Shown one piece after another: positions 25,591-34,905 of a stretch of 64,000 nt of DNA. The first letter of the stretch is position 1, and each line of letters opens with the position of its first letter. The translations under genes were made by a program, and so were the position numbers. This stretch comes from an uncultured bacterium (GTDB lineage Bacteria; Desulfobacterota; BSN033; UBA1163): positions 1 through 64,000 of the forward strand of contig CALLAL010000007.1 of assembly GCA_938002255.1 (NCBI GenBank), written 5' to 3'. A model generated the notes under the pieces. It made no database searches. It was not told the DNA's origin and saw only the letters and a list, made by a program, of their open reading frames with translations.

Positions 25591-26856
25591 ATGAAATTAC
25601 GCGTAGGAACCAACTGGGATTTTGGTCTTCTGGATGCCCTTCAGGGAACCCCGGTCGATGCGGTCTTTGGCAAACTTCCTTTTGATATCATTGGAGGGGC
25701 AAGACCTGGGTTCGTACTTCCACAGGTTAATCGAGACTACGTCAAGCGCTATATTCATGCCTGCCATCAAAAGGGAATGGAGTTCAGTTATCTCCTCAAC
25801 GCGCCCTGCCTGGGAAATCTTCAATATTCAAGAAAAGGATACGGCCAGATCATCGATCTGCTGGAATGGATTGATCAAGCCGGTGCAGATTCAGTGGTGG
25901 TAGGCGTTCCCTATCTCATTGATCTCATCCGAAAACGGTTCCCTCGACTGAAGGTGAAGGTCTCCACAACCGCAAGGGTGAACACGGTGAGAAAAGCCCT
26001 CCAGTATGAGGGTATGGGCGTTGAAGAGATCATCATTGACGAACATATAAACCGGGAATTTAAGACGCTCGAGGCCATTCGCAAGGCCGTTCAATGTAAT
26101 CTTGAAATTCTTGTCAATAATATCTGTCTCTGGCAGTGCCCTTATAACTATGAGCATGTAAACCATGACGGCCACGCTTCGAGAGAAGGAGAGGAGGAAG
26201 CTAACTGCTATCTTCAGTACCCGGGCTATCTTTGCCTTTATCGTAAACTGACGGAGCCGGTGGAACTTCTCAAATCGCCCTGGATTCGACCGGAAGATAT
26301 CGGCCATTATGAAGCCCTGGGTTACGACCGCTTTAAAATCACCGAAAGGTTTAAACAGACACCTCTTCTGGTTCAACATGTGAAGGCCTATGAAAACCGG
26401 CGTTATGATGGAAATCTTCTCGACCTTTTCACCCTCCCGAGAAAAGGAGCATTCACGCCCATCCATCTCGAATATTTTATCAAACCAGAGCATGTCAACA
26501 TCCTGAAGATCTCAGAATTGGAAAAAGTCTTTGATCTCGAGGTGCGTGAGCTCATTCAGATGGATAATCGAAAACTGGACGGATTCATTGACCACTTTAG
26601 AGAGAGAGACTGCAATCAGACCACCTGTGCCCAATGTCTTTACTGTAATCAGGTTTTCGAAAAGGTGGCCAGTGTGGATCGGGTTGGAGTAGAGAAAGCT
26701 TCTAAGAAAGTCAGAGATTTTTCAGAAAAACTTCTCACAGGAGAGATTTTCGAATCTCCTCCTTCCCACATCCTCTTCCGGATTCCCCTCGTGAAACCCC
26801 TTTTAAAGCGCCTTATTCGATGGCGCTTAAAAAAGGGGCAGCCAATCCATCCATAA
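25591..26856 (+). CDS. U32-peptidase-like protein paired with a B12-radical SAM enzyme
   Basis: A 421-residue protein related to the U32/UbiU-UbiV fold. It begins MKLRVGTNWDFGLLDALQG, has TIM-barrel-like strands, then the cysteine motif NNICLWQCPYNYEHVNHDG (about residues 188-206) and NCYLQYPGYLCLYRK. Another Cys cluster, CNQTTCAQCLYC, lies near residues 346-357. Members of this superfamily can hold a 4Fe-4S cluster and act in tRNA, rRNA or quinone modification rather than proteolysis. It ends 13 bases before a B12-binding radical SAM gene, so the pair probably acts in one pathway. The substrate is unknown. Confidence 0.72.
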   Translation: MKLRVGTNWDFGLLDALQGTPVDAVFGKLPFDIIGGARPGFVLPQVNRDYVKRYIHACHQKGMEFSYLLNAPCLGNLQYSRKGYGQIIDLLEWIDQAGADSVVVGVPYLIDLIRKRFPRLKVKVSTTARVNTVRKALQYEGMGVEEIIIDEHINREFKTLEAIRKAVQCNLEILVNNICLWQCPYNYEHVNHDGHASREGEEEANCYLQYPGYLCLYRKLTEPVELLKSPWIRPEDIGHYEALGYDRFKITERFKQTPLLVQHVKAYENRRYDGNLLDLFTLPRKGAFTPIHLEYFIKPEHVNILKISELEKVFDLEVRELIQMDNRKLDGFIDHFRERDCNQTTCAQCLYCNQVFEKVASVDRVGVEKASKKVRDFSEKLLTGEIFESPPSHILFRIPLVKPLLKRLIRWRLKKGQPIHP

Positions 26857-26869
26857 GGAAATAGAGGCG

Positions 26870-28375
26870 ATGCGATTTCTTCTGATTGATCCTCCTCACA
26901 AAATCTGGACCATTCTCCGAGCCTGGGTGCCCTCGCCTGGATGCCTTCAGTTACTGGCTTATCTCGAAAGAGAAGGACTCGATATCGAATTTATGGACTG
27001 CACTGTCAATGATCATCCTTGGGGAGATCTTGAAGAGAAAATTCGAAAAGAGAAGCCAGACGTGGTTGGTATCTCTGTGAGCTGCACGGCCTTCATTTAC
27101 GATGGGATGAACTCGGCCAACCTTATTAAAGCGCTGAGCCCGAAAACGACGATCATCATGGGGGGAGAGCATCCTTCCTTTATGGCTGAGGAAACGCTGA
27201 GAGATTGTCCAGCCATTGACTACATCTGTGTCGGAGAAGGGGAGGTCACCCTTACGGAGTTCCTCAAAGCCCTTGAAAAGAAGGAGGATCTCTCAAAGGT
27301 TCTGGGCCTTGCCTATCTTGACGAGAGAGGAAACTTCGTTTACACGGGCGATCGGCCTTTTATCGAAAATCTTGATACTCTGCCTCTCCCCGCCTACCAT
27401 CTGGCGAAGATGGAACATCCTTACATCGGCATCCCCTCGGAAGGCGCCAGAGGGCTGGTCGTCAACTTCTCAAGGGGATGTACGTTTGACTGTTCCTTTT
27501 GTTCTGAGTCAGCCTTCTATAAGAGAAGGTGGAGAAAAAAGAGCCCAAAAGTGATCGCCGATGAACTCCAGCTTTTAAAGGAACAATACAACCGTAATAT
27601 TTTCTATGTAGGAGACAACACCTTCAATGTCACCCGTGACCAGGGGGTCGGATTCATCGAGGAAATGCTTAAGAGAAAGACCCACCAGCGTTTCTGGCTC
27701 CAGTCGAGAGCGGATCTCATCCTTCGGGATGAAGACCTGCTGGATGGTTTCCGGGAGGCAGGGGTCTATCAATTCATGTTGGGACTCGAATACCACACGG
27801 ATAAGGTCTTAAAAGACATCAACAAGAGGCATTCGATTGAACAGGCCGTTCAGGCGATGCAACTTCTAAAAAAACACAAGTTGATGGTCATGGCCACTTT
27901 GCTGATCGGACACTGGGAGGAGACAGAGGAAGATCGGGATGCCTTCCTCAAATTTTTTGGGAAGTATGTGGACCATTTTGGCCTCAATATCATCACTCCT
28001 ATTCCCGGAACTCCCCTCTTTAATAAAATGAAACAGATGGGGCGGATTAAGGACTGGGAGTATCGGAATTACGATTACCTTCACGCGGTCATGCCCACCA
28101 GAGAAGTGGATGACCTGGAACAGCTCAACTTTATCTACAAGAACCTTATGAGACGCTACTACTGGCGTCCGCGGGAACTCGTCAAACTCTTCTCTCCGAA
28201 TCCAATCCTGAGACATCATCATCGTTACTATATTACAAAAGTGGCGTTCAATATCATGATGCATGAAATCTTTGGCCACCCGATGTGGGTGCAACCTAAT
28301 TATCAGGAATACCGTGACTATCTGGTAGAAAGAGGAGAAGCGCTGCCGCCGGAATTGATAAGGTTGGCTAAATAG
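26870..28375 (+). CDS. B12-binding-domain radical SAM protein
   Basis: A 501-residue enzyme. Residues 1-140 form a cobalamin-binding-like domain (MRFLLIDPPHKIW ... DVVGISVS, GGEHPSF, CVGEGEVTLTEFL). The radical SAM domain follows with CTFDCSFC (CxxxCxxC) at about residues 205-212 and later strands LGLEYHTDKVL and ITPIPGTPLF. The canonical DxHxxG motif of B12 binding is not evident, so cobalamin use is uncertain. Such proteins do methylation, oxidation or ring chemistry. Operon partner: the U32-like protein upstream. The C-terminal 100 residues are rich in His, Tyr and Arg. Confidence 0.85.
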   Translation: MRFLLIDPPHKIWTILRAWVPSPGCLQLLAYLEREGLDIEFMDCTVNDHPWGDLEEKIRKEKPDVVGISVSCTAFIYDGMNSANLIKALSPKTTIIMGGEHPSFMAEETLRDCPAIDYICVGEGEVTLTEFLKALEKKEDLSKVLGLAYLDERGNFVYTGDRPFIENLDTLPLPAYHLAKMEHPYIGIPSEGARGLVVNFSRGCTFDCSFCSESAFYKRRWRKKSPKVIADELQLLKEQYNRNIFYVGDNTFNVTRDQGVGFIEEMLKRKTHQRFWLQSRADLILRDEDLLDGFREAGVYQFMLGLEYHTDKVLKDINKRHSIEQAVQAMQLLKKHKLMVMATLLIGHWEETEEDRDAFLKFFGKYVDHFGLNIITPIPGTPLFNKMKQMGRIKDWEYRNYDYLHAVMPTREVDDLEQLNFIYKNLMRRYYWRPRELVKLFSPNPILRHHHRYYITKVAFNIMMHEIFGHPMWVQPNYQEYRDYLVERGEALPPELIRLAK

Positions 28376-28695
28376 TCATACCATTCTTTCTGTAAAGCGA
28401 TTCTCCGCCGGGGGATGATCGCCACAGGCGCAAATCGGAGGGTGAAGGACTTCCCGTTTGGATCTTGAAACGTCAGATTGAAAAGTGTTGTATCCGTTCC
28501 ATAATAATTGTCCCGCGTGAGAAAAATCTTCTCCATTTTTGATAAGGGTATTTTCAAATCGATTCTATCTCCTCCTTTTCCTTCAGGCACCTGGAAACAG
28601 ACCCTTTCTCCCTCTAACCAAAGTTGACCTTTTCTCCTGGTCCCTTTGATAGGGAGCCCCCCATAATAATAGGCTTTGCAGCGTCTTGGAGTCAT
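28318..28695 (-). CDS. hypothetical protein, PH/GRAM-like beta fold
   Basis: A 125-residue protein with many predicted strands (KGQLWLEGERVCFQVPEG, LFNLTFQDPNGKSFTLRFAPVA) and a C-terminal helix (IALQKEWYDYLANLI). The pattern recalls a PH-like domain. Its last 58 bases overlap the 3' end of the radical SAM gene on the other strand. I do not recognise the family; coding looks likely from the amino-acid pattern but is not proven. Confidence 0.55.
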   Translation of the reverse strand: MTPRRCKAYYYGGLPIKGTRRKGQLWLEGERVCFQVPEGKGGDRIDLKIPLSKMEKIFLTRDNYYGTDTTLFNLTFQDPNGKSFTLRFAPVAIIPRRRIALQKEWYDYLANLINSGGSASPLSTR

Positions 28696-28778
28696 AAATG
28701 AATTAATAGCATTGAAACTCTGTTAAATCAATAGGATGAAGATATTGAACGCTGCCTTTGGCACTTCAGGATACCGGG

Positions 28779-29507
28779 TTAGGGATTAGCCAGTTGATTA
28801 AAGAAGGTGTTGATGATGCGAAACGTATCGGTCAAGAAAAGGATTCCGATTACAACCAAGAAGATACCACTGATCAAAGTAATCCATCTCATATATCTTT
28901 TGATCCGATCAAACGTCGAAAGAAAAGAGTTGAAAGCAAGAGAAGAAAGGAAGAAGGGAATCCCGAGCCCCATTGAATAGACGGCAAGCAACAGAATTCC
29001 GGTGGTGAGGTTCTGAGCCGTACTCGCATAAATGAGAATGGTGGAGAGAATGGGGCCGATACAGGGGGTCCAACCTGCAGCAAAGACTACCCCTACTAAA
29101 AACGAACCCAAGTAACCAAAGGGCTTTTTCCTCAATTCAATTCGCCTCTCCATCTGGAGAAAAGGGATGCGGATCAACCCGGTGAAGTGGATCCCCAAAA
29201 GAATGATGAGTCCCCCCCCCACCTTCATGATGATATCTTGATATTCCACCAAGATCTGTCCGAGGTAAGAGGCAGAAGCTCCCATCAGGATAAAGATCGT
29301 GGAAAAACCGATTATGAAACACAGGGAATGAAGCGTGGTGGCCCATCTCAATCTTCCCTGGCTTTTAGCGTCGGTCAGTTCTTTGAAAGAGACCCCCGTC
29401 ACATAGGTGATGTAAGAAGGAACAAGGGGAAGGACACACGGGGAGATAAAGGAAAGGATTCCCGCAGTAAAAGCAATCAATATCGAAACGTCCTGTTGTG
29501 GGTTCAT
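28779..29507 (-). CDS. ccdA: cytochrome c biogenesis / thiol reductant protein CcdA
   Basis: A 242-residue membrane protein with six hydrophobic helices. The two conserved cysteines sit in FISPCVLPLVPSY (about residue 24) and GWTPCIGPILS (about residue 148), which pass electrons from cytoplasmic thioredoxin across the membrane. The length is normal for stand-alone CcdA. No cytochrome assembly genes are nearby, so the periplasmic partner is encoded elsewhere. Confidence 0.95.
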   Translation of the reverse strand: MNPQQDVSILIAFTAGILSFISPCVLPLVPSYITYVTGVSFKELTDAKSQGRLRWATTLHSLCFIIGFSTIFILMGASASYLGQILVEYQDIIMKVGGGLIILLGIHFTGLIRIPFLQMERRIELRKKPFGYLGSFLVGVVFAAGWTPCIGPILSTILIYASTAQNLTTGILLLAVYSMGLGIPFFLSSLAFNSFLSTFDRIKRYMRWITLISGIFLVVIGILFLTDTFRIINTFFNQLANP

Positions 29508-29686
29508 CTCCGTTAAACTCTATGTTAATATATTTTGACAAAAAGGGGAAGACTTTTTTAAATGCGTTTGACAACTAACGGTCACAATGGTAATTATAAT
29601 GCAATAAGAATCATCTGATGCTCCTTTTTCGGGTTCACCGATCGGAGGTCACGATCGTAAGTAAAATATCAGAGGAGGTAAAGACG

Positions 29687-29995
29687 ATGGCGATTCTTGA
29701 TGTCAGTATCGTTCCTATTGGAACACCGGGGACAAGTCTGAGCCCCTATGTGGCCGATTGTGTTCGGGTGCTTCAGAAGGAAAAAAAGATCAAACATGAG
29801 CTCACCTCGATGGGATCCAATCTGGAAGGGGATCTCAAAGAACTCATCCGTGTCGTCATGAAAATGCACGAAACGCCTTTCAAAAAAGGCGTCAAAAGAG
29901 TGTTAACCACCATTCGGATCGACGATCGGCGGGACAAGAAAGGAACCATGGAGGGGAAGAAAAAGGCGGTAGAAATCAAATTAAGAAAAAAATAA
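29687..29995 (+). CDS. MTH1187/YkoF-family thiamine-binding protein
   Basis: A 102-residue protein of the DUF77 family. Landmarks are MAILDVSIVPIGTPGTSLSPYVADCV, HELTSMGSNLEGDL and HETPFKKGVKRVLTTIRIDDRRDK. Family members bind thiamine or related compounds as ferredoxin-fold oligomers. AGAGGAGG precedes the ATG at 29687. A longer frame from 29618 lacks family similarity at its start. It is followed 52 bases later by the metallo-hydrolase gene. Confidence 0.9.
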   Translation: MAILDVSIVPIGTPGTSLSPYVADCVRVLQKEKKIKHELTSMGSNLEGDLKELIRVVMKMHETPFKKGVKRVLTTIRIDDRRDKKGTMEGKKKAVEIKLRKK

Positions 29996-30047
29996 GCCCA
30001 GCGTCGTTCAGGGTTCATGGTCGATCATCTATTCAAAGGAGGGTCCT

Positions 30048-30704
30048 ATGAAGATTAAATGGTATGGGCATGCAGCATTTTTAATTACCTCCGATCAGGG
30101 GATCAAGATCATCCTCGACCCTTATGAACCGGGTGCCTTTGGAGGCCAGCTCTCCTATGGAAAGATCCCTGACCAGGCCGATGTGGTATTGGTCAGCCAT
30201 GATCATGCAGATCATAATGACACGAAGAGCCTCCCGGGATCACCCCAGGTGGTGAAAGGAAGTGGTTCAAAAACCGTTAAAGGAATTATCGTGAAAGGTG
30301 TCGCCACCTATCATGATCCATCCAAGGGAAGCGAACGGGGAGCCAATACCATCTATAATCTACAGGTCGATGGAATCCAGGTTTGCCACCTCGGTGATCT
30401 GGGACATGGTTTGAGCGAAAAAGAAGTTAAGGAAATTGGTCCGGTGGACATCCTCCTACTTCCAGTAGGAGGTTTTTTTACCATCGATGCCAAGGAAGCC
30501 TCCCGCATTGTGGATCAGATCAAACCGAAGGTGGTCATCCCTATGCATTTCAAAACAGAGAAATGTGGTTTTCCAATTGCATCGGTGGATGATTTCCTCA
30601 AAGGAAAATCGGGGATCAAAAGGACAAACACCAGCGAGGTTACGTTTCAAAAAGAGACCCTCCCCCAGAAGATGGAAATCATTGTCCTGGAGCATGCTCT
30701 GTAA
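30048..30704 (+). CDS. metallo-beta-lactamase-fold metal-dependent hydrolase (UPF0173/UlaG-like)
   Basis: A 218-residue hydrolase starting MKIKWYGHAAFLI. It has the metal motif SHDHADHND, then CHLGDLGH and the terminal VVIPMHFKTE. These are the ligands of the UlaG/UPF0173 branch. The substrate is unknown; relatives include lactonases. In the middle of the gene the conserved LLPVGGFFTID is encoded by a sequence that forms a perfect hairpin followed by seven T (30452-30479). The hpt gene follows within eight bases. Confidence 0.9.
   Translation: MKIKWYGHAAFLITSDQGIKIILDPYEPGAFGGQLSYGKIPDQADVVLVSHDHADHNDTKSLPGSPQVVKGSGSKTVKGIIVKGVATYHDPSKGSERGANTIYNLQVDGIQVCHLGDLGHGLSEKEVKEIGPVDILLLPVGGFFTIDAKEASRIVDQIKPKVVIPMHFKTEKCGFPIASVDDFLKGKSGIKRTNTSEVTFQKETLPQKMEIIVLEHAL
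30452..30479 (+). terminator. terminator-like hairpin inside a coding region
   Basis: CCTCCTACT and AGTAGGAGG form a nine-base-pair perfect stem with a three-base loop, followed directly by TTTTTTT. It meets the usual pattern of an intrinsic terminator but lies within the metallo-hydrolase gene. The protein motif encoded there is conserved in the family, so the structure may be a by-product. Confidence 0.4.
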
Positions 30705-30711
30705 TCAGTCT

Positions 30712-31254
30712 ATGGATCAGCCTGTCCTGCACCGTTTGATCACGGCAGACGAAATCGCCTTGATCATCAAGAAACTTGGAGACCAAATCTCCCGGGATTA
30801 CTCAGGTAAGGAACTCATCCTGGTTTGCATTCTCAAAGGGGCCTTCATGTTTCTTTCCGATCTGATCCGCCACCTTCCGATGCCGGTGAAGATCGATTTC
30901 GTGCGGTTGGCCAGTTATGGTGCAGGAACCAAAACCTCTGGATGGGTGGAGATTACAAAGGATATCGAAACGCCCATCGAGGGGAAAGATGTCCTTATCA
31001 TTGAAGATATTGTGGATAGCGGTCGAACCCTTCAATTCCTAAAAGAACGGCTGGAACTCTCTCACCCCCGCTCCGTAAAGATCTGCACGCTTTTAGATAA
31101 AAAGGCGCGGAGGGAGGTGAACATTGACGCAGACTATGTCGGGAAAGAGATCGGAAATGTCTTTGTGGTAGGCTATGGCATTGACTTCAACGAATCGTAT
31201 CGCAACCTTCCTGAAATCTATTATGTCGCACCTTCTCAGAATGACCAACCCTAA
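30712..31254 (+). CDS. hpt: hypoxanthine phosphoribosyltransferase
   Basis: A 180-residue purine-salvage enzyme. The PRPP-binding motif is VLIIEDIVDSGRTL (about residues 97-110). The phosphate-binding LKGAFMFLSDL, the flexible loop around RLASYGAGTKTSG and the C-terminal VGYGIDFNESYRNLPEIY are also present. An alternative ATG at 30694 overlaps the preceding gene and has a weak GGAG just upstream. The last 14 bases overlap the next gene, so the two are probably co-transcribed. Confidence 0.95.
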   Translation: MDQPVLHRLITADEIALIIKKLGDQISRDYSGKELILVCILKGAFMFLSDLIRHLPMPVKIDFVRLASYGAGTKTSGWVEITKDIETPIEGKDVLIIEDIVDSGRTLQFLKERLELSHPRSVKICTLLDKKARREVNIDADYVGKEIGNVFVVGYGIDFNESYRNLPEIYYVAPSQNDQP

Positions 31255-33058
31255 AATATTCTTTATTGTCCTTACCCTCCTGCTCTGTTCGATTGCCTTA
31301 AAGACCTCTGTTTTCCCCCAGCCAAAATCCTCTACTCCAGAGGATTCATTTCTGTTCAGAGAAGGTGAAATCCATTACTCAAAAGGAGAGATAGAAAAAG
31401 CCCTCTGGCGCTTTAAAAGCCTGACTACCGACTATCCCCGAAGTCCTCTCTTTCATGAAGCTAAATTTAGAATGGCTCTCTGCTATACTCAACTGAAAAG
31501 GCATCGGGAGGCCATTCGAGCGCTCAACGACCTTCTTCCTACGTTTCTTTCTCCAGCCCGTATGCTCCAGGTCTTTTCGCTTCTTGGTGATAATTACTTT
31601 GAATTGAAAGATCGGACTCAAGCCCTGCTTTGGTACGGGAAAGGCCTTCTCATTCAAGGGCAATCTCACGATGAATTGAAAAAAAAGGTGAGAACAATCA
31701 TTGATAGCTTTGATACCGAGGAGGAACTGAACCAGGTTGAGTTAACTTACCGGGGGGCCTATGCTGGAGGATATGCCAAACTTAAAATTGCACAGAAAGC
31801 AAAGGCGATGGGATACGATGCCATCGCTAGAAAGATCTTCAATGAGATCGAAAAAGAATATTCTCAAATGGATTATGTGGCTCAGGTGAAGAAGGAATCG
31901 GAAACCACCCCTCCTCCAAAAAAATCAAAATATGTCGTCGGGGTTGTCCTTCCTTTAAGTGGAATCCATAAACCTTTTGGGGAGAAGGTTCTCCAGGCCA
32001 TTCGTTTAGCCTTCAAGGAGAAGGACGGACCGGTGCAGAATCCTCTTGCCTTTCTGTCGATTCGTGATTCCAAAGGGACAGGTTCAGAGGTTGAAAAGGC
32101 AATTGAAGAATTGGTAAAGGGAGAGAAAGCCATTGCCATTATCGGGCCACTGCTCAGCATCACCGGGGATCAGGCAGCAAGGAAAGTTCAACACCTCAAC
32201 ATTCCTTTGCTCAGCCTTACTCAGAAAGAACCTTCCTCCTTAAAAGGAGACTACTTCTTCCAGAATTCTCTCACCCCCATCGATCAGATCCAAACCCTGT
32301 TATCCTTTGCGATGAAGGTGCTCCGTCTTCGAACATTTGCTGTCTTTTATCCCAACTCACCCTATGGGCTCCACTTTAAAAACCTCTTCAGTCAGGAAGT
32401 GGCCCGTCAGGGGGGTAAAATGATCGGTTCGGTCATTTATCAGGAAGGTCAGACCGATTTTCGCCAGGAAATCAAAGGATTCTTTAAGGTAGAACCCGTC
32501 CATCAGGAAGGGGGAGGAAAAAGAAAGGAAGAGGAGTTTAAACAGAGGCTTTTTGTTGATGGATTATTTATTCCGGATACCCATGATCGGGTGGGAACCC
32601 TTCTCACCCAATTTGCCTATTTTGATATTCAGGGGATAACCTTTCTTGGAACAAATGCCTGGAATGGGCCGGAGTTAATCAAGATCGCTGGCCGGGCTGC
32701 AGAAGGAGCCCTCTTTGTGGATGCCTTTTCAAAAGGTCCATGGGTAAGGGATTTTATCGATGAATTTCAGAGGGAGTATCGTCGTGAACCGGATACGCTC
32801 GAAGCCATTGCCTACGATGGAGCAAAATTTTTAAGAGACATCCTAAAAACGAAAGGTCCCTCTTCCCCTGCCGAATTAAAGGAAGAATTGAGCAGATATA
32901 CTTCCTTTCAGGGAGTCTCAGGACTCAAAGGTTTTAGAGAAGATGGAAAGGCTATTCGAAACCTCTCGATCCTGAGAGTGAAGAACGGGAAGATCGAACC
33001 CTATGATTCATCCCGAGCCGGAGTTGAACCGGAGGGTTCAAGGAGAGAAGGTTCATAG
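31241..33058 (+). CDS. periplasmic binding-fold protein with TPR-like N-terminus (LpoA-like)
   Basis: A 605-residue exported protein with N-terminal signal segment IFFIVLTLLLCSIALKTSV and no evident lipobox. Residues 30-200 contain TPR-like helices (DSFLFREGEIHYSKGEIEKA, SLLGDNYFELKDRTQALLWY). Residues about 230-590 are a Leu/Ile/Val-binding-type domain (YVVGVVLPLSGIHKPFGEKV, AIIGPLLSITGDQA, FAVFYPNSPYGLHF). This layout is that of penicillin-binding-protein activator LpoA, but distant relatives may only sense ligands. The start overlaps hpt by 14 bases. Confidence 0.8.
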   Translation: MTNPKIFFIVLTLLLCSIALKTSVFPQPKSSTPEDSFLFREGEIHYSKGEIEKALWRFKSLTTDYPRSPLFHEAKFRMALCYTQLKRHREAIRALNDLLPTFLSPARMLQVFSLLGDNYFELKDRTQALLWYGKGLLIQGQSHDELKKKVRTIIDSFDTEEELNQVELTYRGAYAGGYAKLKIAQKAKAMGYDAIARKIFNEIEKEYSQMDYVAQVKKESETTPPPKKSKYVVGVVLPLSGIHKPFGEKVLQAIRLAFKEKDGPVQNPLAFLSIRDSKGTGSEVEKAIEELVKGEKAIAIIGPLLSITGDQAARKVQHLNIPLLSLTQKEPSSLKGDYFFQNSLTPIDQIQTLLSFAMKVLRLRTFAVFYPNSPYGLHFKNLFSQEVARQGGKMIGSVIYQEGQTDFRQEIKGFFKVEPVHQEGGGKRKEEEFKQRLFVDGLFIPDTHDRVGTLLTQFAYFDIQGITFLGTNAWNGPELIKIAGRAAEGALFVDAFSKGPWVRDFIDEFQREYRREPDTLEAIAYDGAKFLRDILKTKGPSSPAELKEELSRYTSFQGVSGLKGFREDGKAIRNLSILRVKNGKIEPYDSSRAGVEPEGSRREGS

Positions 33059-33067
33059 GATAAAGAA

Positions 33068-33736
33068 ATGGAATTCCTACACTCCTGGGATGTCAGCATC
33101 GAAGAAGCCTTTCAGATTCAGAAAGATCTGAGTGGGCGTGTCGTTCTCAAGAATAGATTGTCAGAGGTGAAGACGGTCGCAGGATCAGATGTTGCCTATG
33201 CGAGAGGTGGGACCTTTCTCTTTGGGGCCATGGTTGTTCTCTCCTATCCAGGGCTCAAACCCCTCGATTGGGTCCTGGCGTCCGGGAAAGTCACATTCCC
33301 TTATCTCCCGGGCCTGTTTAGCTTTCGTGAGGGACCTGTTCTTGTCAAAGTATTTAACAGACTGAAGGTCAAACCCGATCTCATCCTCTTCGATGGCCAC
33401 GGAATCGCCCATCCAAGGAGGTTTGGATTAGCTTCCCATATGGGGCTCTGGTTTGATCTCCCCTCAGTAGGTTGTGCCAGAACGTCTCTGCTTAAGGACT
33501 TTACTTCTCCCGAGAGTTCCCAAGGAAGTTTTGCGTGGGTTTATCTAAAAGGTGAAAGAGTGGGCGCGGCTCTTAGGACAAGGCAGGGCGTTAAGCCAGT
33601 CTTCGTCTCGCCGGGTCACCGGATAGATCTTAGGACCAGTATTCATTTTATTCTATCGATGTGCAGGCAATATAGAATCCCTGAACCCCTGCGTCTTGCA
33701 CATCAGCTCTCACGGAGTCTGGAGATCCACGATTGA
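33068..33736 (+). CDS. nfi: endonuclease V (deoxyinosine 3' endonuclease)
   Basis: A 222-residue DNA-repair nuclease that cuts next to deoxyinosine. The catalytic residues are visible: Asp in VAGSDVAYARGG (about 41), Glu in FSFREGP, and Asp and His in LILFDGHGIAHPRR. The RRFGLASHMG segment is also typical. It begins nine bases after the LpoA-like gene and may be read from the same transcript. Confidence 0.95.
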   Translation: MEFLHSWDVSIEEAFQIQKDLSGRVVLKNRLSEVKTVAGSDVAYARGGTFLFGAMVVLSYPGLKPLDWVLASGKVTFPYLPGLFSFREGPVLVKVFNRLKVKPDLILFDGHGIAHPRRFGLASHMGLWFDLPSVGCARTSLLKDFTSPESSQGSFAWVYLKGERVGAALRTRQGVKPVFVSPGHRIDLRTSIHFILSMCRQYRIPEPLRLAHQLSRSLEIHD

Positions 33737-33746
33737 GACCTCACCC

Positions 33747-34889
33747 TTAATCATACTGTTTCAGATACCTCTCGAGCCGATTCATTCCTTCCATGAGGTT
33801 CTCCATGGAGTTGGCATAACAGAAACGCAGGTACCCTTCCGCATTTGTCCCGAAATCGATCCCCGGTGCCACCCCAACCTTTGCTCTCTGAAGGATATCA
33901 AAAGCCAGTCGATAAGAATCCTTTGAAAACCTCTTGGCATTGGCGAGCACATAAAAAGCACCTGTGGGTTCTACTGTGATTCCAAATCCCAATTCTTTCA
34001 ACCTGGGAACCAGGAAGCGCCTGCGCTGATCATAGGTCTCCCGCATCTTTCGAACATCCTTCTCCGCTTCTTTCAGCCCCGCAAGGGCTGCCCACTGGGA
34101 AAAAGAACTGGCAGAGATAAAGAGGTTCTGTTGGATCTTCTGCATGGGCCTCATGAATTCCCTGGGGGCAATCAGATAACCCAACCTCCACCCCGTCATG
34201 GCGTAAAGCTTTGAAAAGCCATTGATGACAAAGGCCCGATCGGTAAACTCCAGAATAGAATGTTCCTCACCTTCATAGACGAGGCCGTGGTAGATTTCAT
34301 CGGAGATGATATAGGGAAAAAACTCTGCGATCTTCTTCATCCTCTCCGCGGAAATGACATTTCCGGTTGGATTGGAAGGAGAATTGATCATAATGCCTTT
34401 GACCCTTGGACTCAGTTTCTCTTCAATCATGTTGGGAAGATATTGAAATCCTTCCTCCTCAAGCACCTCAACAAATACGGGCTCCCCATCTACAAACCGG
34501 ATGATATTGGGATAGCATGGGTAATAGGGGTTGGAGAGGATTACTTCGTCTCCTCTGTCAAGTAAGGCTGAAAAGAGAAGGACCATGGCCGGAGAAGTTC
34601 CCGAGGTGACCAAGATCTGATCTGGAGAAATTTGAACACCATATTTCTTCCAGTAATCCTCAGCAATGGCTTCTCTTAACTCCAAGAGGCCCATGCTATG
34701 GGTGTAATGGGTCTTTCCCTCACAGATCGCCCGATACCCTGCCTCATTGATACACTCTGGGGTATCGAAGTCGGGCTCTCCCACTTCAAGGTGGATGATA
34801 TGCTCTCCCTGTCTCTCAAGCTCCTGGGCTTTTTCAAGAACATCCATTACAATGAATGGCGGAATCTCTTTGGCTTTTTTAGAAATCAT
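33747..34889 (-). CDS. PLP-dependent aminotransferase, class I/II (AspC-like)
   Basis: A 380-residue fold-type I aminotransferase. The PLP lysine lies in INGFSKLYAMTGWRLGY (about residue 232). Other marks are NSPSNPTG, SDEIYHGLVYEG and the C-terminal YLRFCYANSMENL. The amino acid substrate is not clear. It lies downstream of a SAM hydrolase and mtnA on the same strand, so a role as the last enzyme of methionine salvage is possible. Confidence 0.9.
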   Translation of the reverse strand: MISKKAKEIPPFIVMDVLEKAQELERQGEHIIHLEVGEPDFDTPECINEAGYRAICEGKTHYTHSMGLLELREAIAEDYWKKYGVQISPDQILVTSGTSPAMVLLFSALLDRGDEVILSNPYYPCYPNIIRFVDGEPVFVEVLEEEGFQYLPNMIEEKLSPRVKGIMINSPSNPTGNVISAERMKKIAEFFPYIISDEIYHGLVYEGEEHSILEFTDRAFVINGFSKLYAMTGWRLGYLIAPREFMRPMQKIQQNLFISASSFSQWAALAGLKEAEKDVRKMRETYDQRRRFLVPRLKELGFGITVEPTGAFYVLANAKRFSKDSYRLAFDILQRAKVGVAPGIDFGTNAEGYLRFCYANSMENLMEGMNRLERYLKQYD

Positions 34890-34905
34890 GGGTCCCCCCG
34901 TAATG

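Noticed and set aside
28757-28775. TTGGCAC word as a plus-strand sigma-54 promoter
   Set aside because: There is no GC dinucleotide at the required ten-base distance, and no plus-strand gene follows closely.
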